A DNA stretch of 64,000 nt from a virus (IMGVR_UViG_3300047476_002043:1-64000); one strand, 5' to 3'; counted from the stretch's first letter, positions 34,729 to 42,863 are shown. Numbers and translations: made by a program. The notes: generated from the sequence alone by a model not told the origin.

Positions 34729-34968
34729 TCATTTCGGTGGTTGGATCGGTTTGGGTTCTGTCGCCTCTTTGAGGAGGGCGAGGATAGTTTCGAAGTCTTC
34801 CTTGGAGCAGTTGATGTCATGACTAAGGTCGTTACATCCGGTAACACGAACGTTGAGACCGAGGCCTTTTACGATCGCGTCGAATGTATTCCAGAGGTAG
34901 TTACCTTTAGACGTTTCAGCGATCTCGTTGGGAACAACTTCTTCTTGGGCGAAGGGATGTCGTCTCAC
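34729..34968 (-). CDS. Unknown small protein, start uncertain
   Basis: About 79 residues from the GTG at 34968, which has AAAGGAAAC upstream; an alternative TTG at 35022 has GAGGA. Either start overlaps the preceding gene by 53-107 nt in another frame. The core GNYLWNTFDAIVKGLGLNVR and following Cys-Asp residues look protein-like; the C-terminus is Pro-rich. No family recognised. Confidence 0.55.
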   Translation of the reverse strand: MRRHPFAQEEVVPNEIAETSKGNYLWNTFDAIVKGLGLNVRVTGCNDLSHDINCSKEDFETILALLKEATEPKPIQPPK

Positions 34969-35302
34969 GACCCGTTTCCTTTGATGAGGGTTTGTATATG
35001 AGGTTGAAAAGGAATTTGCCAATATCCTCGTTAGTGAGTGTTGTATCTCTACTCATTTCCACAAGGTACCTGACAGGGTATTCATATCCTCCAAGTTCAA
35101 CCAACATTAGGCCACCAGGGCGATGCTTATCGGACAGGACGCTCTGTTGCTGTCTAATCAAGGCTAGGACAAGTCTTCTGGCGCACTTAGCCGCCTGTTC
35201 CTGATCTTCAAGACCCTCAATCAGTTGCATTACGCGACACAGTGCAGTGTCGTATAGGCATCCTTGCTCATGTAGGATTTCCCGAAGTCTTTTGAATTTC
35301 AC
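34916..35302 (-). CDS. Unknown 128-residue protein
   Basis: Starts at a GTG directly behind GAGGAGGACAA, a strong site, and overlaps the upstream stop. Predicted helical and soluble (REILHEQGCLYDTALCRVMQ; CARRLVLALIRQQQ). The basic C-terminal 25 residues overlap the next gene in another frame, so one of the two ends may be shorter than given. Confidence 0.6.
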   Translation of the reverse strand: MKFKRLREILHEQGCLYDTALCRVMQLIEGLEDQEQAAKCARRLVLALIRQQQSVLSDKHRPGGLMLVELGGYEYPVRYLVEMSRDTTLTNEDIGKFLFNLIYKPSSKETGRETTSLRPRRSCSQRDR

Positions 35303-35547
35303 TTGTCCTCCTCCTTGATGACTGACGCATCCTGCCGCCAATTACAGTGGATGCAGGTTCGGCTTTGCTTTCCTGGATTACCAGGAGATGATTCCCAGCA
35401 TCCGTAACGATGCCGCCCCTCTGCGCAATCTTTCTTTTCGCGTTGGTACTTGTCGTAGGCGGATTGGTTGGCCCCGGCAAGAATGGCCAAACAAAGCGCC
35501 AGGATGGCAATGCCGAAAAGAGCCGGGAGAATTTCTTTGAATTTCAT
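35299..35547 (-). CDS. Membrane-anchored zinc-site protein, copy A
   Basis: 82 residues: an N-terminal hydrophobic helix (residues 8-26, ALFGIAILALCLAILAG) followed by a soluble part with C-x(8-10)-C and CIHC near the end (residues 65-68) and the sequence NWRQD. The next gene upstream has the same plan, and both end in C-x-H-C-N-x-RQD. Probably paralogues, exposed on one face of the inner membrane. Start behind AAAGGAGTC. Confidence 0.7.
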   Translation of the reverse strand: MKFKEILPALFGIAILALCLAILAGANQSAYDKYQREKKDCAEGRHRYGCWESSPGNPGKQSRTCIHCNWRQDASVIKEEDK

Positions 35548-35813
35548 TTGCCGACTCCTTTGACTGCTTCGGTATCTTGCCGAAGATTGCAGTGTTTACA
35601 GAATCGCATTTGCTGACCCATGCTGAGTCCTGATGTGCACCAGGATCCGTACACATGGTGACCAGCTTCGCACTGAGCTCTCTCATCGGCTCGCTTCTTG
35701 TCGACGGTTCTGATGATGATGGCGGAACTGCACGCCACGACCGCTGTCCAGATAATAAACACCTGGACAACTTTTGCGCGGCGCGAGGTGAGAATTTCAA
35801 TCAGTCTTTTCAT
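35544..35813 (-). CDS. Membrane-anchored zinc-site protein, copy B
   Basis: 89 residues from the ATG behind AGGACAAC. One hydrophobic helix at residues 15-34 (VVQVFIIWTAVVACSSAIII), then a Cys-containing segment CEAGHHVYGSWC and CKHCNLRQD. This matches the plan of the downstream paralogue CAEGRHRYGCW ... CIHCNWRQD. Function unknown; the conserved cysteines suggest metal binding. The stop overlaps the next start. Confidence 0.7.
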   Translation of the reverse strand: MKRLIEILTSRRAKVVQVFIIWTAVVACSSAIIIRTVDKKRADERAQCEAGHHVYGSWCTSGLSMGQQMRFCKHCNLRQDTEAVKGVGK

Positions 35814-36121
35814 TTGTTGTCCTGTATTTTGAGTTTGTGGACTCGCGAATTCCATTTCGCAACGCTTTGATGAACATCTTCTCCGACGGGACCCAAAGAT
35901 CCACAGGAACCGCAACCTACGGCATTCTTGTAGATATTGAATTTCTTCTCATTCACGTTACCGCAGAATGGACAGAAGACGAGAGAGAAAGTCAATGTTC
36001 CTTTTTTGGATTGATCTTCTTGAACTGGAGGCTCCTCAGTCTTGACTTCCAAGGTTTTATTCCTGTTGACGAATCCGCCGAACAAGAACGATCCGATGAC
36101 GTCACCAATTTGCTTGAACAT
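35810..36121 (-). CDS. Lar-like zinc-ribbon protein
   Basis: 103 residues. The C-terminal half reads LVFCPFCGN, then VGCGSCGSLGP and SVAKWNSR, the CPFCG ... C-x2-C-G ... A-x2-WN-R pattern of the Lar restriction-alleviation-type zinc ribbons common in phages. The first 45 residues are a variable Gly/Phe-rich then Pro/Glu-rich part. Whether it interferes with host restriction is unproven; the family is often annotated by sequence only. Start behind CGGAGAATAATC. Confidence 0.65.
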   Translation of the reverse strand: MFKQIGDVIGSFLFGGFVNRNKTLEVKTEEPPVQEDQSKKGTLTFSLVFCPFCGNVNEKKFNIYKNAVGCGSCGSLGPVGEDVHQSVAKWNSRVHKLKIQDNK

Positions 36122-36123
36122 GA

Positions 36124-37026
36124 TTATTCTCCGAATTCTTGTTTAGCGATCATGGTGATGAGTTTCTTGCAGGCTTCGTGATCATCGTAGAGATTGTTGT
36201 CGAAGTCGGTAACGCTTCGGTATCCAACCTTAGCACGAAGTTCTCGGTTGCTGCGGATTTTGATGAACCCAGGAACAAGGTGTGCCGGTTCCAGGATAGT
36301 GAAGTGCGCATCTTTCACAGACGAATTATAGACGGGGATAACCCATCCATATTCACCCTCGAGTGCTACAGCAACGCTGATTGCGCTCGGTTTGATGTGA
36401 TGCATGTATCGGTCAATGATGCACTTATGGAAAACTTCAGCGAACTCATCGCTGTAGAACTTCCTCAGCATGCTGTAGGCATTAGACCTAGCGGTCAGAA
36501 TAGCATCACGCCCACATGGGAGGTTCGCTTTGTGGCAGATTGTGTGGCATCTGGCCAGGGCTAATGGATCTTTGGTGCAAGCATCCGCAACTTCTACCAC
36601 ATCGATAATGCCATCGAAGGTTGGATAGATCAGAGCGTAATGACTAGGGTCACCGAACTCAATCATTCTCAACAATGTGAGATATATCTCGAGAAGGATG
36701 TCTTCATTCTTACTCCCGACTGAGGCCCAAGCGATACCACCGCGATGCACACTATTCAGAGATGTCACGCTGAATACGTCATTGATAGTCAGTTTGATAT
36801 CAAGTCGCGGTTCCATCGGACAGTTGGTTGGATTCAACATGTCGGTGATGATGGATGTGACGATGGATCGCATAGCGGAGCGATAACGTGTATCATCCAT
36901 GCTGAAGTCTTTGGGAGGAAACTTCTGTTGCATGTAACTTTCGATGAGGAACACAATAACGTTCTTATTCTCTTCGAGGTTGTTCTTATTAAGGCTTCTG
37001 GAATTGAGGAATGTCATGTGTGTCAT
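36124..37026 (-). CDS. Unknown 300-residue protein
   Basis: Starts at the ATG behind AAAAGGATAATCCC; the frame extends to 37098 without a better start. Mixed alpha/beta, soluble, six cysteines scattered, with helical segments around FLIESYMQQKFPPKDFSMDD and CHTICHKANLPC. No recognised domain. Largest gene of the long early operon. Confidence 0.75.
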   Translation of the reverse strand: MTHMTFLNSRSLNKNNLEENKNVIVFLIESYMQQKFPPKDFSMDDTRYRSAMRSIVTSIITDMLNPTNCPMEPRLDIKLTINDVFSVTSLNSVHRGGIAWASVGSKNEDILLEIYLTLLRMIEFGDPSHYALIYPTFDGIIDVVEVADACTKDPLALARCHTICHKANLPCGRDAILTARSNAYSMLRKFYSDEFAEVFHKCIIDRYMHHIKPSAISVAVALEGEYGWVIPVYNSSVKDAHFTILEPAHLVPGFIKIRSNRELRAKVGYRSVTDFDNNLYDDHEACKKLITMIAKQEFGE

Positions 37027-37030
37027 GGGA

Positions 37031-37264
37031 TTATCCTTTTGTGTTTTTGATGTTGAGATACGGGGCTCTTGACGTCCGTAAGTTATTCGAGGCCTCAAGC
37101 AGGTGCTCGGTGGTTATGATCTCTCGCATAAGTATGAGACGGAGTTTTCCATCCTGATCAGGAACAACCGCCTTAAGTTCCCATCCCTCGAGGCCATGTC
37201 CTTTCAATGATGCTGTAGCATTTATAGGAGCAACGACCTCCTCGCAGTAATCGAAACGTCTCAT
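37031..37264 (-). CDS. DUF4177-like small protein
   Basis: 77 residues, start behind AAGGAAAACAAC. The pattern LEGWELKAVVPDQDG followed by LRLILMRE matches the GWEL-xVV ... G-x-LILxRE signature of short DUF4177-type proteins. Their function is not established. The start overlaps the upstream stop by 4 nt. Confidence 0.6.
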   Translation of the reverse strand: MRRFDYCEEVVAPINATASLKGHGLEGWELKAVVPDQDGKLRLILMREIITTEHLLEASNNLRTSRAPYLNIKNTKG

Positions 37265-37539
37265 GTTGTTTTCCTTAAAATTTCAAGATTGATTTCGGGT
37301 GAGGATCTCATGATTCCGCGCATGGCGCTAGCTTCATCACTACAGATGAGATCGGAAAGATCAGAATCTGCCGCAGGCTCGTAGTCGATCTTAAGTAAGT
37401 CAGATAGAGGATACTTCCTGATCTCATCTCCAGGGAATCTGTCGAAAATGAACGTCTCAGTCTTGTGGTAGAGATCGCGCAACTTTATATCACCTTTGAT
37501 GTAACCATAAGCATCCTCTACGGACACCGGTATGATCAC
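37261..37539 (-). CDS. Unknown 92-residue acidic protein
   Basis: Starts at a GTG that abuts the previous stop (TAGGTG), with AGATAG upstream. Acidic (many Asp/Glu), with the segment DRFPGDEIRKYPLSDLLKID. No motif recognised; start codon choice rests on coupling with the upstream gene. Confidence 0.6.
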   Translation of the reverse strand: MIIPVSVEDAYGYIKGDIKLRDLYHKTETFIFDRFPGDEIRKYPLSDLLKIDYEPAADSDLSDLICSDEASAMRGIMRSSPEINLEILRKTT

Positions 37540-37701
37540 CTATCTATGACATACGTTGTCTTGATCTACCCAAGAGAAAATGAAAAACGCATCGTCCTTT
37601 TTGTACAGTCTTTCCATTATTCCTTCGAACTCTATCAAGTCAACAACTTTCTTGTAGCTGCTCATGCGGTCAACGACCGGCGTACCAACTAAAGCTTGCA
37701 T
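37540..37701 (-). CDS. Short protein, first gene of long early operon
   Basis: 53 residues from the ATG behind AAGGAGATTTCC; the frame continues to 37779 but crosses the promoter and terminator. Hydrophobic and acidic stretches alternate (DLIEFEGIMERLYKKDDAFF). Function unknown. The TACATTAC element ends 40 nt upstream. Confidence 0.65.
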   Translation of the reverse strand: MQALVGTPVVDRMSSYKKVVDLIEFEGIMERLYKKDDAFFIFSWVDQDNVCHR

Positions 37702-37740
37702 GGAAATCTCCTTATTTTTTTTCTTGACTTCATCACTTAA

Positions 37741-37748
37741 GTAATGTA
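37741..37748 (-). promoter_or_regulatory. Early-type promoter, TACATTAC
   Basis: Minus strand reads GTAGATATACATTACTT. It heads the 5-kb operon running down to 32697. Confidence 0.7.
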
Positions 37749-37772
37749 TATCTACAAGATCTTCGAGTACAG

Positions 37773-37808
37773 CATCCACCTACCTGGCCGATGCCAGGTA
37801 GGTGGATG
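37773..37808 (-). terminator. Terminator overlapping a stop codon
   Basis: A 16-bp perfect stem (37773-37788 with 37793-37808), loop CGAT. The TAG stop of the 218-residue gene (37780-37782) lies inside the stem. Confidence 0.8.
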
Positions 37809-38436
37809 GTATATCTCCCATCGCAACGTAATGTCTACTGTTCTGATTGCGCTTGTAGCGCCACTCTGGAGAGATCTTGAATTTACCGTACATCATGGCG
37901 GTATTGTTGGGATAGACAGCGTTTACAGCGCAAGCGCGTTTAAGCTCCTTGTACTGCGGCATTTCGAACATCTGTCTAATCACTTGCTTATCGCTAAATG
38001 TAGAGAATCCACTACCGTCATGAACATTGCCCTTAATCATGAATTTACCGCGAAGCTCGATCACATCAGCTATGTCACTAAAGTGAGTACGAGCTTCTTT
38101 GCTGTGAGTTCCCCATGCGATGCAGTAACCTCTGGCTATAGTTACTCTGCTTCTTATCGATTTGCATCTTGCATAGAAGGCATGAATGAATTGCATGTCT
38201 TGATCATCGAGGATCGATTCGATGGTTAGGATCTTACCATTCCTCGTCTTGCTACTGATCTTGATGGTATTATCAACCTGTTCAAGAATCAATTCATCAT
38301 TGTTCCAAACATCATGAAGGTCTTGTGTTGTAGCTCGTCGAGAGATGATGATTTCATCATCCTTGCATAGAAGCTGCTTAACGGCTTCGAAAAACAGAGA
38401 GAATAATTTGGTTGGATCAACCGATTCTAAACTCAT
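37780..38436 (-). CDS. Unknown 218-residue protein
   Basis: Starts behind GAAGGAGAATCTA. The last six residues (LASAR and preceding) are encoded by the terminator stem itself. The central part is beta-rich (VIELRGKFMIKGNVHDGSGF), with a helical N-terminus. No domain recognised. It is the only gene between the palindrome-rich stretch and the long early operon. Confidence 0.7.
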   Translation of the reverse strand: MSLESVDPTKLFSLFFEAVKQLLCKDDEIIISRRATTQDLHDVWNNDELILEQVDNTIKISSKTRNGKILTIESILDDQDMQFIHAFYARCKSIRSRVTIARGYCIAWGTHSKEARTHFSDIADVIELRGKFMIKGNVHDGSGFSTFSDKQVIRQMFEMPQYKELKRACAVNAVYPNNTAMMYGKFKISPEWRYKRNQNSRHYVAMGDIPSTYLASAR

Positions 38437-38465
38437 TAGATTCTCCTTCGTTGGTTTGGGTGGCT

Positions 38466-38469
38466 CATA
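38466..38469 (-). promoter_or_regulatory. Candidate TATG-type promoter
   Basis: Minus strand reads CGTTATCACTCTATG, 30 nt before the start at 38436. Confidence 0.35.
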
Positions 38470-38675
38470 GAGTGATAACGACTACATTTACTTTAAATAT
38501 CTCTAAGGTCTCAATCCTCAATTTAAGAGTTTGTGATGTTCCCTACTCAGTGTTCTTTGTAATTCATTCCTTCGGCTTTAGAGTGTAGAATAACTTTGAG
38601 TTTTAGTTGATGATTTTTGCTTCGCCATCTTTTTTGAAAGATTCTTGATATCGATGAAATCTTACTTTGTTGTTC

Positions 38676-38928
38676 TACCCTTCCACTCAGGGAAGGGTAT
38701 AAGTTATGATATCTATAAATATTTTTTTAGTTGTTCTCGTGCGCGCTTGCGCGTATAGATACTAGTATTAAGATTACTTAATACTAGTTATATCTTTATT
38801 TATCTATTATTATTTCTTATATAAGAAGAAGTATTTATTAATATCTTCTTATACTCTTTAGAGTATAAGTTTATATTTATAAGTATCTTACGTAGTAAGA
38901 TACTTCCTTCTAGCAACGCAGGCCTGCG
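38676..38928. repeat. Cluster of perfect inverted repeats
   Basis: Perfect palindromic arms: 38676-38684 with 38691-38699 (9 bp); 38761-38772 with 38777-38788 (12 bp); 38814-38820 with 38821-38827 (7 bp, no loop); 38848-38857 with 38860-38869 (10 bp); 38881-38891 with 38895-38905 (11 bp); 38917-38928 (12-bp palindrome), followed by a CG run. A further imperfect pair of AAGAAG/CTTCTT arms lies between the third and fourth. Confidence 0.9.
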
Positions 38929-39005
38929 CGCGCGTATTTATAGTTGTCAAATTTAATTCCTAAGGGTAGTCATCTTATACCTAACCAATTTCAAGGAGCT
39001 CCCTA

Positions 39006-39653
39006 ATGCCCGAAGATCCCAAAATCCACACCATCAGAGCTGAGGAAGATCCAACATTACCTCCTCCCGACTTAGCTATGCACTACGTCAACACAGTAAC
39101 CAAAGCCATCTGGCTCTCAGCAGGCATTGATACTGTTGATGACTGGATCCTGATCGTTCCTGCATCAAGAACAGTTACAGTTGGACCTGGCTTAGTTGGT
39201 GGTGGGGCACTGGATGACGATATCAGTATATCCATTGCCGATACCGATGTCACTGAGGGTACCTACCGTAACCCGCTCATGACAGTCAACTCAAGAGGTC
39301 AGGTTACTGATATCTCTGAAGGGCTAACTGGTAATGACGTTGTGCGTCGGTTGACGATCGGTATTGATGCTATCACTGATTCAACTTTCGATATACCGGA
39401 CCTCGTTCGAGTCATCGAAGTTAGAGTCGTCATCACAACGGCCTACGACAACAATGCTCGTATCTCTGTTGGTAAAGCTTCTAGTCCATCGTGCTATGCA
39501 ACGGACAACAAGAGCTACCCAGCTGCGATTGGCACTTATGTCTTTAGGCAGGATGTGTTTAGTGGTCTTGCTGCCGCTCCGCTACGAGTTAGCATCAGTA
39601 ACAATCCTACGGTTGGTGCTGGTGAAGTTGTGATCAAATACCTCCTTCCGTAA
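39006..39653 (+). CDS. Tail-fibre-type protein
   Basis: 215 residues behind CAAGGAGCTCCCTA. Residues about 57-100 read VGPGLVGGGALDDDISISIA and then TYRNPLMTVNSRGQVT, a pattern common in trimeric phage fibre shafts (G-GL-GGG, then N-RGQVT). The C-terminal 100 residues are beta-rich and could be a tip or chaperone-like domain. First gene of the rightward fibre module, directly after the palindrome-rich region. Confidence 0.7.
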   Translation: MPEDPKIHTIRAEEDPTLPPPDLAMHYVNTVTKAIWLSAGIDTVDDWILIVPASRTVTVGPGLVGGGALDDDISISIADTDVTEGTYRNPLMTVNSRGQVTDISEGLTGNDVVRRLTIGIDAITDSTFDIPDLVRVIEVRVVITTAYDNNARISVGKASSPSCYATDNKSYPAAIGTYVFRQDVFSGLAAAPLRVSISNNPTVGAGEVVIKYLLP

Positions 39654-39660
39654 GTTGACG

Positions 39661-39691
39661 TTCTACTCCTCCCATGATGGGAGGAGTAGAA
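39661..39691 (+). terminator. Intrinsic terminator
   Basis: A 13-bp perfect stem (39661-39673 with 39679-39691), loop ATGAT, followed by CGCTTTTTG on the + strand. Confidence 0.8.
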
Positions 39692-39707
39692 CGCTTTTTG
39701 ATCATCC

Positions 39708-39711
39708 TATG
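39708..39711 (+). promoter_or_regulatory. Candidate TATG-type promoter
   Basis: TGATCATCCTATGG lies 37 nt before the start at 39748; the CATCCTATG core is identical to that before the RNA polymerase beta' operon. Confidence 0.45.
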
Positions 39712-39747
39712 GAACCATAATAATTCACCACCCAAGGGGTAACCTTT

Positions 39748-40233
39748 ATGCCCGATAGTACAGACATCATTGAAAATATCGTCGGTTTCATGACCGCCGA
39801 TGGTAAGGTGTGGCGACTTCCGACTGGAGTGGCTACAACCCTGAAGCAAGTCCTGGCCGTCACGAACGCATCGACAGGTCAGGTTGAATTCGTTACATTG
39901 ACCAAGACTGATCTTGGCTTAGGTAATGTGAGCAATGTTGACCAGTTACCAAGAAGTGCTGAATACGAAATGACAACAGCCGGAGTCGCTTACATGGTAG
40001 TTCAAGCCGACAACGGGAAGACTAAAGGCTGTGACACTGGAGTTGTTCTCGACGACCTCTTACCATTCACTCAAATCGTTGTGTTCAATGAAGCTAACGT
40101 TGACATCCCGTACACGCTTCCCGTTGGATACACCCAGAAAGGCGGTAATACGGATTCTAAAATCCGTAAACACACCTACGCCTCTTTCCAATGGATTTCT
40201 TCAACAGAGCTCCGCATTGCTTGCTCACCTTAA
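39748..40233 (+). CDS. Tail-fibre-type protein with collar repeat
   Basis: 161 residues behind CAAGGGGTAACCTTT. Residues 52-70 (LTKTDLGLGNVSNVDQLP) match the K-DLGLGNV-N repeat found in many myovirus tail fibres. The rest is beta-rich. Probably a fibre tip or connector. Second transcription unit of the fibre module, leading the genes to 45273. Confidence 0.75.
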   Translation: MPDSTDIIENIVGFMTADGKVWRLPTGVATTLKQVLAVTNASTGQVEFVTLTKTDLGLGNVSNVDQLPRSAEYEMTTAGVAYMVVQADNGKTKGCDTGVVLDDLLPFTQIVVFNEANVDIPYTLPVGYTQKGGNTDSKIRKHTYASFQWISSTELRIACSP

Positions 40234-40255
40234 CAACTAACATGGAGATGTTCTT

Positions 40256-41080
40256 ATGGCACTAGCCTTAGATGTTGTTCAGAACATCTTGCAATGTTCT
40301 GTTAACGGTCAGGGTACAGCCAACGGCTGGACCTTTAGTTTGCCAGCTGGAGTGCTGGACAATGATCAATTCCAGATTAGTGGAGATTATGTCCAGCCTA
40401 AGTCTACTGGGACATTTAGATGTGCTCATATGGTCGTTAGGATAATGGCTGTTAATGGCGGTACAACGGTTTATGCCAACAGGCTTATAAACGTTGTCGA
40501 CTTTGGTATGAAGATGACTGCCCTAGGGCAGGGAATATCCTACAACAGCACCATCTATTCGTCATTCGCTATTAACAACAGCGGACAAAATTCCTACACC
40601 ATCTCCTTCAATTTCTACATCAATGCGACACCATCGATCAACCATGAGTTTGCTATATTTGGTAAGTCCTCTGCGGCCACTTACTACATGTACATATACG
40701 TCACTACAACATCAGGCGTTATCTTGTACTGCAAAACCGGTGCTGGCGCATCTAACACGATGGTTCTAACGAGCACGAACACATGTAGACGTGGACAATG
40801 GAATCAGTATTCGATATCCATACCAGCTGGATCTTCGGTATTGTGGTCAACTACGCTCAATGGTGTAGTGACTACATCAGGTAGCAATGTGGCATTCCCT
40901 AACTTAAACTTTTCAACAGGCTTAGATTCGTACGGTGGACCATCAGGATCGGGAAACACGATGATCATTTCTGATCTTAAGGTTATTGAGAACTCAACAA
41001 CAAAGATCGATGAAAAACTCCAATCATTGCCGACCAATGCGTCAGCTTTAGGATCACCAACATTCAATCAATCCTCTTAA
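40256..41080 (+). CDS. LamG-like tail protein, paralogue 2
   Basis: 274 residues. Shares GQGTANGWTF near residue 18, DN-x-FQISGD-x-VQ near 37 and a C-terminal GSPTFNQ with the next two genes, and the same plan with the gene at 12257. The second half has a jelly-roll-like pattern of strands (YTISFNFYI, QWNQYSISIPAG, LKVIENS). Uses more A/T-ending codons than paralogue 4. Receptor or glycan binding at the fibre tip is inferred. Confidence 0.7.
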   Translation: MALALDVVQNILQCSVNGQGTANGWTFSLPAGVLDNDQFQISGDYVQPKSTGTFRCAHMVVRIMAVNGGTTVYANRLINVVDFGMKMTALGQGISYNSTIYSSFAINNSGQNSYTISFNFYINATPSINHEFAIFGKSSAATYYMYIYVTTTSGVILYCKTGAGASNTMVLTSTNTCRRGQWNQYSISIPAGSSVLWSTTLNGVVTTSGSNVAFPNLNFSTGLDSYGGPSGSGNTMIISDLKVIENSTTKIDEKLQSLPTNASALGSPTFNQSS

Positions 41081-41095
41081 CCCCAAGGTAACAAG

Positions 41096-41968
41096 ATGGC
41101 TATCTATGCGACAGCAGGACAGACTATCTTCAACTGCTCAGTTGGTGGACAAGGTACAGCCAACGGCTGGACTTTTACTTTACCTGCTGGAGTTGCAGAT
41201 AATGACCTTTTTCAAATCAGTGGTGATTCCGTCCAGTTCAAATCAGCCACAGCTTACTACTGTAGACAATACGCAGTGCGCGTCAACGGCGTTAATGGTG
41301 GCAACACGACACTGATTGCGCAAACGTTTATCGTTGGCGAGCGTGGGATGCGACCTAACCTAACTAGTGTATCGGGTTTGAGTTATAACTCAGCGATTTA
41401 CAACAGTCTGGTTAATACTAGCGCTTCCATGGACTGTACAGTTGAATTTGCGGCCTACATTCCTCCGGCAGGATCTAACTCGCTGTATTCGATCATGGCA
41501 AGGGGCACATCGTACCTCAGCAGTTCATCACCAACAGGAACTTCACACATTCTAGCGCTGATGATCTCCAACGTAGCGACTCCGACCGTAAGTCTATACG
41601 CACTCAACACGTCAGGAGCCCTCCAATCTTTAATTACTGCATCATCTGCATTCGGCCTTACTCGATCGGTGTGGATTAGTGTCAAGATAACGTGGACAGC
41701 AGCCGCAGCAACAACAGTCACGCTTGATATCAACGGTACTCAAGTTGTTGCTGGTACATCTTCATCCTATCACCTCAATTTACAACAGGCAGCTATTGAT
41801 GGAGGTATGTGGACAGGGTGTTCCAATGGAGTTGCTAACTCAGGTGCTCCTTTGATGGCAGATTTGGTTATCACTCAAAACAGTTACAACGTCCTCACCG
41901 ATCCTATGACGTCCCAACACGCCAACGCCACTCTTGTTGGCACCCCAGTCTTCAACCTACTCAACTAA
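41096..41968 (+). CDS. LamG-like tail protein, paralogue 3
   Basis: 290 residues, nearest to the following gene: both begin MxIYATAGQTIF and share GGQGTANGWTFTLPAG, DNxxFQISGD and a C-terminal LVGTPxFN. Strand-rich second half with CTVEFAAYIPP and SVKITWTAAAATTVTLDING. Probably arose by tandem duplication; divergence is greatest in the middle, where binding loops would lie. Confidence 0.75.
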   Translation: MAIYATAGQTIFNCSVGGQGTANGWTFTLPAGVADNDLFQISGDSVQFKSATAYYCRQYAVRVNGVNGGNTTLIAQTFIVGERGMRPNLTSVSGLSYNSAIYNSLVNTSASMDCTVEFAAYIPPAGSNSLYSIMARGTSYLSSSSPTGTSHILALMISNVATPTVSLYALNTSGALQSLITASSAFGLTRSVWISVKITWTAAAATTVTLDINGTQVVAGTSSSYHLNLQQAAIDGGMWTGCSNGVANSGAPLMADLVITQNSYNVLTDPMTSQHANATLVGTPVFNLLN

Positions 41969-41987
41969 CACAACAAGGATCATCATC

Positions 41988-42863
41988 ATGTCTATCTACG
42001 CAACAGCAGGGCAGACTATCTTCAGCTGCAACGTCGGCGGTCAGGGTACAGCCAACGGCTGGACCTTCACCCTTCCGGCAGGCATCCAGGACAACGATAG
42101 CTTCCAGATCAGCGGCGACAACGTTCAATTCAAGTCAGCCATCACCTACTACTGCAAAACCTACAACATCCGTGTTCAGGGCGTTAACGGTTCCAGCTCC
42201 GCGCTCATTCTTCAGCCGATCACCATCAAGGAACGTGGCATGAAGTCTAGCGCTGCTACCGGTACTGGCGTTAGCTACAACTCAACCATCTGCAACGGCT
42301 GGGTCAACTCCAGCGCTACTGTCGATACCACAGTCGAATTCGCATTCTACATCCCGACTACAGCAGCGGCGACTGTCGCTTACTGCCTCTGTGCTAGGAC
42401 ATCTGGTACCAACATCACAACAACTGTTCCAACACAAGCGACAACAGTTCTCTCGATGCTGCTCGATACGACAACCAGTCCTAACGTAACGCTTTACGTC
42501 AGGAACCCCGCCGGTACCTTGATCACAACCCACTCAGCCATCTCTTCCTTCGGCTTGGTTCGTGGTAACTGGTACAGCTGCAAAATCACTTGGTCGGCCG
42601 CTGCCTCCACTGTCGTTACTCTCGACATCAATGGCATTCAGTCCAACGCCACTGCCTCTGCCAACAACCACATCGGCGGAGCCACCATCCAGACTGACGG
42701 TATCGTGTATACCGGAAGCGCCATCTCTAGCGGTACCAACTACCCGATCATCGCTGACCTTCGCGTCATCCAGGCCGGCTTCGGTGTTATCACTGACCCG
42801 ATGACCGCACAGCATTCTCAGGCTACACTTGTGGGTACACCTACCTTCAACCAAGTTAGCTGA
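41988..42863 (+). CDS. LamG-like tail protein, paralogue 4
   Basis: 291 residues from the Met behind CAAGGATCATCATC; the frame starts earlier but overlaps the previous stop. Same domain plan as paralogues 2 and 3 (TVEFAFYIPTT, CKITWSAAASTVVTLDING). Its codons are markedly C-ending, like the major virion genes at the left edge, unlike paralogues 2 and 3, so it is likely the most expressed copy. Confidence 0.75.
   Translation: MSIYATAGQTIFSCNVGGQGTANGWTFTLPAGIQDNDSFQISGDNVQFKSAITYYCKTYNIRVQGVNGSSSALILQPITIKERGMKSSAATGTGVSYNSTICNGWVNSSATVDTTVEFAFYIPTTAAATVAYCLCARTSGTNITTTVPTQATTVLSMLLDTTTSPNVTLYVRNPAGTLITTHSAISSFGLVRGNWYSCKITWSAAASTVVTLDINGIQSNATASANNHIGGATIQTDGIVYTGSAISSGTNYPIIADLRVIQAGFGVITDPMTAQHSQATLVGTPTFNQVS

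Larger units (their letters stand above)
38437..39005. other. Gene-free AT-rich region with inverted repeats
   Basis: No credible gene is present on either strand. From about 38461 to 38660 the sequence is AT-rich without repeats that I can identify. From 38676 to 38934 it is dominated by consecutive perfect inverted repeats and short alternating GC runs. It lies between divergently transcribed modules (leftward early genes, rightward tail genes), a typical location for promoters, an origin or a structured leader. Confidence 0.8.

Noticed and set aside
38488-38500. TACATTTAC on the + strand as another early promoter
   Set aside because: It has an extra T compared with the consensus and points rightward more than 500 bases from the next start.
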